Shown here: piece after piece, positions 20,854 through 27,564 of the stretch | How the letters are laid out: each line of letters starts with the position of its first letter | How positions within the stretch are numbered: position 1 is the first letter of the stretch | Virus record (IMG/VR): IMGVR_UViG_3300046028_001086 | Coordinates: 1 to 27,564 of that record | Length of the DNA stretch: 27,564 nucleotides | Reading direction: 5' to 3' (one strand) | Origin: a virus | Program-made: the position numbers and the translations under genes | Notes under the pieces: model-generated | The model's database searches: none | What the model was told of the DNA's origin: nothing | The model's input: only the letters and a program-made list of their open reading frames with translations

Positions 20854-23800
20854 ATGGCTAATACAGAATCAAACCCTTTTGCTTATAACCCTGCTGTTTC
20901 CGCAGACCTTTTTGGAATACGCCCTGCTGCTCCTACACAAGCACTTCCTGAAGAGGACATATCTCAGTATATGCCTCAACCCCAACAAGGTCCCGCCTCC
21001 TCATACGGAGAAGCGTTTCTAAAAGCTGAGGGTCAATACGGATTACCAGAAGGCTTACTATCTACTATAGGCTACAATGAAAGTAGGTACAACCCTAATG
21101 CCGTAAGTCCTAAAGGTGCTACTGGTTTGATGCAGTTAATGCCTCCTACTGCTAAAGAGTATGGGGTTGATGCCCGTGATCCGTATGCATCTATTGATGC
21201 TGCTGGTAAGAAGATGGCAGGTTTGGTTAAGTATTATAACGGTGATATGGCTAAGGCTGTTGCTGCTTATAACTACGGTGAAGGCAATCTTAATAAAGCT
21301 ATACGAAAAGCAGGGGACAACTGGCTATCAGCTACTCCTAGAGAAACACAATTATACGTATCTAATGTACTAGGTGGGGCGCCTCCTCCTGAACAAGAAG
21401 GCCCTAAAGGGGAGATGTATGAAATTCCTTTAGCAAGTGGCAAAACATTATATGTCCCTAAAGGTATGCCAAGAGAGGAAGCTTTAGCTAGTGCTAGAGA
21501 ACAAGGGTTTGATGCTGTTGGTTTACGGGACATACCTCTAGCTAGTGGGAAAACATTACAAGTACCTGAACATCTAACTGACGAAGAAGCTATTAAACAA
21601 GCTTCAGAAGCAAACCCTGATATGGACTTCACCCTACCCAAAAAAGAAACAGAAGGTCGTGGTACTAAGGTATTAGAAGATATTGGTGTAGGTGCTGCAA
21701 AAACTGGTGTGGGTTTAGGGCAATCTGCTATAGGGTTAGCTGATCTTCTTACACCGGGAGATTTAGGGGGAGCCGTTGAAGATGCAGGTATTGACCTCAA
21801 CAAAGTGCAAGAGTACTTAAGTACGCAATACTCTCCTCAACAACAAGAAGCTATTAAGAACTTAGCTGCAGCTCATGGATGGAGAGCTGTCCTACAAGCC
21901 GCTAAAGATAACCCCTCAGCAGTAGTTTCAGCTATAGGTGAGTCTGCAGGTCAAATGGTAGGTGGTGCAGGTATAGCTAAAGCAGGGTTAATGGGGTTAG
22001 GTAAAGTCTTATCTAAAGTACCAGCAGTTGCTCCTTATTTTGCTGTAGGTTTAGGCGAAGGAAGTATAAGTGCAGGTGCCCAGAAAGAAAACTTAAGAGT
22101 TACCAACCCAGAAGGCGAAGCAACAGGAGCAAACACCCAAGCGGCGTTAATGACAGGGTTGGGGACGGGTGTAGTTGGAGTTGCAGGTGCTAAGCTTACT
22201 ACGGCATTAGGGGGTATTGATCCCAACATACTTCTCTCAGGCAACGCTAGGAAGATGGCACTACAAGAGTTTGGGGATGTTGCTAATACTCCGGGGTTCT
22301 TTAGGTCTACCCTAGTATCTATGATAGGCGAAGGTGTATTCCAAGAAGCACCTCAATCAGCCATAGAACAAATGGCTCAGAACTATGCTACAGACAACCC
22401 CAAAGGTTTACTAGACGGTGTTGAGGATGAAAGTGTGAAGGGTGCTCTTATGGGCGCTCTTATGGGTGGTGGTGCAAACGCTGCTAGTCAATTAGTGGGT
22501 ACTACAGAACAAGCACCTCCTCCACCTCCAGCACCCGTAAACCCTCCAGCAGGTGAGATACCTGTACCCCCTCAAGGCGAAGTACCTGCACCTCCAGTAA
22601 ATCCTTTAATTATCACTCCTGAAGAAAGAGCACGTGTAGCTGAAGCAGCGGCAGGTGGCCCACCAGTAGTAGCAGGGGTGGAAGAAGTTGTAGCAGGAGC
22701 ACCAGTAGCAGGGGTGGAAGAAGTTGTAGCAGGAGCACCAGTAGCAGGGGTGGAAGAAGTTGTAGCAGGAGCACCAGTAGTAGGGGCGGAAGAAATAGTA
22801 GCAGGAGCACCAGTAGTAGGGGCGGAAGAAATAGTAGCAGGAGCACCAGTAGTAGGGGCGGAAGAAATAGTAGCAGGAGCACCAGTAGTAGCTGTGAAAG
22901 AACCTATACTAAGAGGGAAAAAAGAAAAGCCTGTAAAGACTGAGCCTACTTGGGTTACAGATGTGCTAGGACTAAAGAAATCTAGTGGAGCATATAAACA
23001 AATTGCAACTCAAGGGTTAGATATTAACAACCCTGCTGACCATGAAGCTATCCAAAATATATTGGTTCCTATTATTGCTAACCCTGCAAATGCAAAAACA
23101 ATAAAGGCAGGTGGCATAGAAGCCCTAACCCAACAAATGGAAGCAATACAACAAGGACAAACTACACCTATAATAGAAGGAGCACCTGATGCCCAGCAAA
23201 TCCCCAGCACAAGCCCGATTAATGGCGATGGCAGCACACAATCCCAAGAAAGCCAAGCAGCTGAAGATAGCACCCAAGCTGGCAAAGGAATGGAATCAGA
23301 AGGACAAGGGATCGAAGCTATTGAAACAGGCGCTAAAGAAGAAGTAGCCCCTGCATTAATAAGTGCGTCACAAACTGTATTAGATAAGTATGATGCAAGT
23401 ATAAGAAAGTCAAAAACTAGGGAACCTTCTCAAACTAACATAGATGCTTTATATAATATTGCTACAAGACTGGGCTTAGATATAGACCCAGATATGCCTC
23501 ATTCAGGAGTAGCTAATCAGATAGAACAGGCTATAACACCTACGGCACAAAAAATAGGTGTAGGGCTACAGATAAACCAGCAAGGGATTGATAGTGTAAT
23601 AGATAAAGCAGGTAAGAAGGATGAGGGTGAAGTTGGTGAGTATGAGAAGAACCAACTGATAGTGCAAGGGTTTGCTGATACAAAAGCCGCTAAGGAAGCT
23701 GCAGATGCTGAGATTGCAGCTGCTGACGCAGCTGACGCAGCTGAAGTATTAAGAAAAAACAAAGAAGCTGAAGCTAAAAAGTTATTAGGAGTGCAGGGTA

Positions 23801-26800
23801 AGAAAGCTAAAAAAACTAAGAAAGTTGTAGAGGAAGATATAGATGAAGATGTAGAGGATACAACTAAGACGTTATCAGATGACTCTATGTATGATTTTGA
23901 TGAGGACGATAGCGATATAGCTGAACAAATTGATTTTGGTGATATTGACTATAGCGGGCATGATTACCAATCAGTAGCACCTACTTCTGAACTTACCGGA
24001 CACACCGCCGCTTCGTTGTCTAAGACCCTATCACCTGAGATGAAACGCCTAGTGGCATCTGGTAAGGCTGTTATGCATGATACTGCTGAGACTCTACCTG
24101 AAGGCAAACACCCTGAGAATGTGCAAGGTCTTACTACTGCTGAAGGCGTAACTCACTATGTAGCTAACAAGCTAACGCCTGAGACTCTAGAGAACGTAGC
24201 ATTGCATGAGGTGGGAACCCATGTAGGTATGGAGAACTTAGTTGGGGCTAAAGTATACAAGGACATTGCACATCAAGCCCTGAACAATGTAGGGGAAGTT
24301 TTTGATAAGGCTCGTGCTTCTATTCCTAAAGATACACCAACACACCTACGCCACCATGAGGCACTTGCTTATCTAGTAGAGAACGCTCCAAACTTACCTG
24401 TCGTTAAAAAGATTGTATCTGCAGTTAGGAACTTTGCCCGTATGCATTTGGGTATGAAGCTACAACTAACTGAAGCTGATGCTAGACACCTAGCTGTTAA
24501 AGCCTTACGTAGAGAGTCTAAAACTACTAAGCGAACTGCACGTAAAGAAGGTACTTCTTATTCAATCAAACCAACTAAAGATGCACAGAATGTCGGTACT
24601 TCGCTTGATGAAGCTAACCTCGTTCAAACCTCAGATAAAAGTATGGGAGCGTCTGTTAAAGAAGGTATTGCAGAAGCAACAAAGGGAGGAGCACTAACTA
24701 AACTACGAGCAGGATGGGTAGATAAAACAGCGGGATTAAGTAGGGCTTTAAGAAAGTTACCTATGTTTGATGAAAAAGGAACTTTGCGGGCTGATATGCT
24801 GATACAGGCAAACGAGCAGTTGTATAACGTAATTCGTAATAGTGATGGGTATCTAGTATTTGCAGGTGATGGAACACTTATGTCTGTAACTGAGAAGCGA
24901 CTAGCTCTTAGTGATATCTTTAAACGTATTGATGCGTTAGGGTATAAGAACTCTCGTAAGACTTTCTTCACGGCAATGCGTGTTCTAACTGGAGAACAAA
25001 GCCTACTTAAGGACGTAGAGCGCCGAGCTGATGCTAAGCTGTATAAAGAATTTGCAGATGTCCTACAGAAAGATATGGATAAGCTTACAGGTGCTCTAGT
25101 AGATGCAAAGAGGTTACTTGAAGCTGCCATTACTGCTAAAGACGCAGTTCAGATAAAGGACCTTAGAACCGCTATAAGTGATATTAATAAAGAAATTAAA
25201 AGTGTCGGTGCTAGAGCTGCGAAACTAAAAGAAGAATCTAATAGGCTCTATGCTAGGCATGGTACAAAATCTGCAGTTGATATACAAGCTGACATAGATG
25301 CTAAGGTAGCAAAGGCAGAGAAGAAAGAAGCTCTTGCAGCTACCACTACAGACAAGGCTAAACGTGACTCCTTATTAGACCAAGTTGAGAGACTTAGGAA
25401 TGATGTTGATAGATTAACTAAAGTCTTAGAAAAAGGTGTAGGTACTGAGAAGCTTGTAACACCTGAACAGATTGCTGAAGTTAAAGACCTACTAGCTAAA
25501 GACCCTAGACTAGAACCTATTATGGGCGATATATGGGAGGGTCTTCGTAAGCTAGTGGACCTATGGGAAGTTGAGGGTCTTGTAGACTCTACTATAGCTA
25601 ATGATTGGCGTGATAACCCTTCTTATATTCCGTTGTATAAGAGCATGGATGACTTACTAGATGACCCTTCAGGATATGTAGAAATACTTAAAGTTGGTGC
25701 TAAGCAATTAGGAGAAGTTAAAGCTCGTAAAGGAAGTATGCAAAGTGTTAATGTCGGGGAAAACTTAATAAAGCATCAAGCTTTTATGGCAGGAGCAGCA
25801 GCTCAAAATGCAGCTAGGCGAGTAGCTGTTGCCCATATGGAGCAGATGAATCCCGATAATGTTTATAAAACACCTGATGCAAGTGATCCGCAAGCTACTA
25901 TGTTTAGGGTAAACGGTGAAAAGGTCTATTACCACATATCTGATCCTGTAGCATTTGAAGCGTTTCAATCTTTACTGCCTCTTACACCGGGGTGGATAAT
26001 GAAAACAGCTCAAGCGCATACTAAAGTGTTTAGGGCAGTTACGTTAATCAACCCTTTATATTGGTATCGCCAGCTTATACGTGATCCTATGATGGCAAGC
26101 TTAGTAACGCAGTCGGGTCTTATCACCCCTCTACATGCTGCAGTTCATATGGTTAGGATACTGACAGGTTTTTCAAAAGACTATAGGACTTTAAAGAGAC
26201 ACGGTATTGTAGGGGCTGTAGATTCGTTAGCCGACCCAAAACAATTTATACAAGGCATAGCTGCAAGACGAGGTATAGGAAGGAGAGCTATTGATGTTCT
26301 CATGCATATCCATGAGTCTACTGATGCGGCTACTCGTGTGGCTGTATATAGCGCAGCTTATGAAGCGGCTCCTAAACGAGGTATAGTAGACCCACAGCAA
26401 CGTGAGAACTATGCAGCTATGCAAGCTAGGGAAGTAATAAACTTTTCTAAGAAAGGTAACTCTAGAAAACTTGCCGCTATTAGAAGTACTGTACCGTTCT
26501 TCTCTGCACAGTTAAATGGTATGGATACCCTTGCTAGAGCTGCATTTCCGGGTAGTTATGGTAATTTAAACGCAAAAGATGCACGTGCAGTTAGAAAGCA
26601 CTTCTATGCTAATGCGGCTATGATAACTACTGCATCTATACTGTATGCTCTACAGATGGATGACGATGATGAGTATAGGAAGTCTCCTGATTGGATGAAT
26701 AGTTGGTTAGTGCCTACAGGCAATAAAGATAACCCTTTTGGAAAAATACCTATTCCTTTTGAAGCAGGTTTCTTCTTTAAAGTTATTCCTGAAATACTGG

Positions 26801-27561
26801 TGCGTGTTTCTAAATACTCACTTACTCCTACAGAAGGGTTAGAAGCAGCACTTACAGGAGCTAAGAACTTACTACTACCTCCAATGCTACCTCAGTTACT
26901 TAAACCTTTATTAGAAGTGGTGACAAACCATGACTTCCATACAGGCAATAACATTGAAAGCTTTACAGAAAGTAGACTGCCTTTAAACCAACGTACAGCA
27001 CATGCAACTCCTTTAGCTGAAAAGATAGCAGAAGGCATACCGGGGTTTTTAAATATGTCTCCTGATAAAATAGAACACCTAGGTAAAGGTTGGTTAACAG
27101 AAGCTTGGGCACTATCTGCTCTGTTAGCTGATACTTACTTAAATAATGTTACAGGTGTGTCAGCTCCTACAAAGCAATTAGGAGAAAAGTTTTTATGGAA
27201 GGGTATATTAACTGCCCCAGCTAAAGACTCTAATGTTAGCAGATACTATGACATGTCCAAAGAAGTAGATCAGATAGGTAATGGTATTAGAGCTTATAAG
27301 CAGGTTGGGGATAAAGAGGAAGCTAAGGCTCTAAAAAAAGAACCGGGGAATGCAGAGTTACTTAAGATGGCTCCTCTACTAGGGGCAACAGGGGAACAGA
27401 TAGGAACTATGCAAGGGCGTATAGCTCGTATAAAGAATAAGCCTGATACTGAAATGTCACCTGATGAAAAAGCTACACGTATACGGGTACTCCAAGAAAA
27501 GATTAATAGGCTGGCAGATCGGGCAGTAGAACGAGCTGATAAGAAAGGCGTAAGCAGGTAG
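20854..27561 (+). CDS. Giant ejection protein: lytic transglycosylase, putative zinc peptidase, LPD38-like C-terminus
   Basis: 2235 residues. Domains in order: a soluble lytic transglycosylase at ~51-172 (catalytic Glu76 in GYNESRYNPNAVSPKGATGL, then LMQLMPPTAKEYG, AAYNYGEGNLNKAI); two IPLASGKTL modules (191-259); hydrophobic Gly/Ala helices (275-545); a Pro-rich linker; six 12-residue VAGAP repeats (609-680); a helical and acidic linker (to ~1040); a metallopeptidase-like motif LHEVGTHVG (His1118, Glu1119, His1123; Glu1169 in HHEALAYLVE as possible third ligand); coiled coils (1405-1525); and an LPD38-type region (NPLYWYRQLIRDPMMA, 1733-1748) with a hydrophobic helix (1916-1932) and basic tail. 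The role is probably to cut murein and form the DNA-entry conduit, as T7 gp16 does. The stop is three bases before the window end, so the gene is complete. Confidence 0.9.
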   Translation: MANTESNPFAYNPAVSADLFGIRPAAPTQALPEEDISQYMPQPQQGPASSYGEAFLKAEGQYGLPEGLLSTIGYNESRYNPNAVSPKGATGLMQLMPPTAKEYGVDARDPYASIDAAGKKMAGLVKYYNGDMAKAVAAYNYGEGNLNKAIRKAGDNWLSATPRETQLYVSNVLGGAPPPEQEGPKGEMYEIPLASGKTLYVPKGMPREEALASAREQGFDAVGLRDIPLASGKTLQVPEHLTDEEAIKQASEANPDMDFTLPKKETEGRGTKVLEDIGVGAAKTGVGLGQSAIGLADLLTPGDLGGAVEDAGIDLNKVQEYLSTQYSPQQQEAIKNLAAAHGWRAVLQAAKDNPSAVVSAIGESAGQMVGGAGIAKAGLMGLGKVLSKVPAVAPYFAVGLGEGSISAGAQKENLRVTNPEGEATGANTQAALMTGLGTGVVGVAGAKLTTALGGIDPNILLSGNARKMALQEFGDVANTPGFFRSTLVSMIGEGVFQEAPQSAIEQMAQNYATDNPKGLLDGVEDESVKGALMGALMGGGANAASQLVGTTEQAPPPPPAPVNPPAGEIPVPPQGEVPAPPVNPLIITPEERARVAEAAAGGPPVVAGVEEVVAGAPVAGVEEVVAGAPVAGVEEVVAGAPVVGAEEIVAGAPVVGAEEIVAGAPVVGAEEIVAGAPVVAVKEPILRGKKEKPVKTEPTWVTDVLGLKKSSGAYKQIATQGLDINNPADHEAIQNILVPIIANPANAKTIKAGGIEALTQQMEAIQQGQTTPIIEGAPDAQQIPSTSPINGDGSTQSQESQAAEDSTQAGKGMESEGQGIEAIETGAKEEVAPALISASQTVLDKYDASIRKSKTREPSQTNIDALYNIATRLGLDIDPDMPHSGVANQIEQAITPTAQKIGVGLQINQQGIDSVIDKAGKKDEGEVGEYEKNQLIVQGFADTKAAKEAADAEIAAADAADAAEVLRKNKEAEAKKLLGVQGKKAKKTKKVVEEDIDEDVEDTTKTLSDDSMYDFDEDDSDIAEQIDFGDIDYSGHDYQSVAPTSELTGHTAASLSKTLSPEMKRLVASGKAVMHDTAETLPEGKHPENVQGLTTAEGVTHYVANKLTPETLENVALHEVGTHVGMENLVGAKVYKDIAHQALNNVGEVFDKARASIPKDTPTHLRHHEALAYLVENAPNLPVVKKIVSAVRNFARMHLGMKLQLTEADARHLAVKALRRESKTTKRTARKEGTSYSIKPTKDAQNVGTSLDEANLVQTSDKSMGASVKEGIAEATKGGALTKLRAGWVDKTAGLSRALRKLPMFDEKGTLRADMLIQANEQLYNVIRNSDGYLVFAGDGTLMSVTEKRLALSDIFKRIDALGYKNSRKTFFTAMRVLTGEQSLLKDVERRADAKLYKEFADVLQKDMDKLTGALVDAKRLLEAAITAKDAVQIKDLRTAISDINKEIKSVGARAAKLKEESNRLYARHGTKSAVDIQADIDAKVAKAEKKEALAATTTDKAKRDSLLDQVERLRNDVDRLTKVLEKGVGTEKLVTPEQIAEVKDLLAKDPRLEPIMGDIWEGLRKLVDLWEVEGLVDSTIANDWRDNPSYIPLYKSMDDLLDDPSGYVEILKVGAKQLGEVKARKGSMQSVNVGENLIKHQAFMAGAAAQNAARRVAVAHMEQMNPDNVYKTPDASDPQATMFRVNGEKVYYHISDPVAFEAFQSLLPLTPGWIMKTAQAHTKVFRAVTLINPLYWYRQLIRDPMMASLVTQSGLITPLHAAVHMVRILTGFSKDYRTLKRHGIVGAVDSLADPKQFIQGIAARRGIGRRAIDVLMHIHESTDAATRVAVYSAAYEAAPKRGIVDPQQRENYAAMQAREVINFSKKGNSRKLAAIRSTVPFFSAQLNGMDTLARAAFPGSYGNLNAKDARAVRKHFYANAAMITTASILYALQMDDDDEYRKSPDWMNSWLVPTGNKDNPFGKIPIPFEAGFFFKVIPEILVRVSKYSLTPTEGLEAALTGAKNLLLPPMLPQLLKPLLEVVTNHDFHTGNNIESFTESRLPLNQRTAHATPLAEKIAEGIPGFLNMSPDKIEHLGKGWLTEAWALSALLADTYLNNVTGVSAPTKQLGEKFLWKGILTAPAKDSNVSRYYDMSKEVDQIGNGIRAYKQVGDKEEAKALKKEPGNAELLKMAPLLGATGEQIGTMQGRIARIKNKPDTEMSPDEKATRIRVLQEKINRLADRAVERADKKGVSR
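22681..22893 (+). repeat. 36-nt tandem repeat, six copies (EE[VI]VAGAPV[AV]G)
   Basis: Units start at 22681, 22717, 22753, 22789, 22825 and 22861. The first three encode EEVVAGAPVAGV or a near match; the last three encode EEIVAGAPVVGA. Units within each trio are almost identical in DNA, so the array looks like two successive expansions. It forms a flexible linker between the N-terminal and central parts of the giant protein. Confidence 0.94.
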
Positions 27562-27564
27562 TTC

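Noticed and set aside
21273-21803. 176-residue open frame on the - strand (longest antisense frame)
   Set aside because: It lies opposite the transglycosylase and IPLASGKTL region, is Ser/Pro-rich as expected for an antisense shadow, and has no operon context.
22613-22882. Leucine-rich open frame on the - strand
   Set aside because: It is the reverse complement of the VAGAP repeat; low complexity and no ribosome binding context.
24624-25130. 168-residue open frame on the - strand
   Set aside because: Shadow of the giant ejection gene; the opposite strand has clear domain content and the - strand product matches nothing I recognise.
1-27564. tRNA genes, integrase, attachment sites or stop-codon reassignment
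   Set aside because: No cloverleaf-like segment or recombinase gene was seen, and TAA, TAG and TGA all serve as gene ends, so the standard bacterial code applies.

Overview
This 27.6-kb window is part of the late (virion assembly and lysis) region of a tailed bacteriophage. Every gene I can support lies on the + strand, the AT-leaning base composition looks even throughout, and no stretch longer than about 45 bases lacks a gene. The order adaptor, tail-fibre and lysis genes, a P22-gp10/T7-gp12-like tail nozzle, then a run of internal (ejection) proteins ending in a 2235-residue lytic transglycosylase points to a short-tailed (podovirus-like) phage. An i-spanin with an embedded lipoprotein o-spanin implies a Gram-negative host. 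The family mix resembles uncultured aquatic phages, but that is recall, not a search. Terminase, portal, capsid and replication genes are not in the window.

Layout. (1) 2-2444: three consecutive low-complexity proteins of unknown role, the first cut by the window edge; they carry 33-nt and 15-nt tandem repeats and Gly-Gly motifs. (2) 2450-3607: three small beta-rich virion proteins. (3) 3607-5843: two neck/adaptor-like proteins separated by a four-cysteine zinc-ribbon protein and two tiny basic proteins, followed by a 34-residue acidic peptide. (4) 5843-9145: a small structural protein, a protein with eight exact 22-residue repeats followed by five 11-residue repeats, and a 660-residue modular tail fibre. 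(5) 9160-9978: two tandem paralogues ending in PWAA and a 53-residue protein. (6) 9980-11075: a lysis cassette of holin-like protein, Rz-like i-spanin with Rz1-like o-spanin entirely inside it in another frame, and a GH24 endolysin. (7) 11098-13499: tail nozzle and a small companion. (8) 13509-27561: internal virion protein, cupin, internal virion protein, GNAT-like protein, two further internal proteins, and the giant ejection protein.

How it works together. Most genes are coupled by TAATG (10 junctions) or ATGA/GTGA overlaps (3 junctions), so the block is probably translated as a coupled late operon. Neck, nozzle and fibre build the tail. The internal proteins with the N-terminal transglycosylase of the giant protein would cross the envelope during DNA entry. 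Holin, endolysin and spanins release progeny.

Most unusual signal: a short 'xGG' motif (forms such as ATGGITALAxGG, FAKGGSV, YADGGI, WARGGLI) recurs about a dozen times in eight separate genes across 20 kb. At least one pair is nearly identical in protein while differing at most codons. I know of no function for it; a shared sorting or assembly tag is a testable idea. A cupin and a degenerate GNAT-like gene set among the ejection proteins are the other main oddities.
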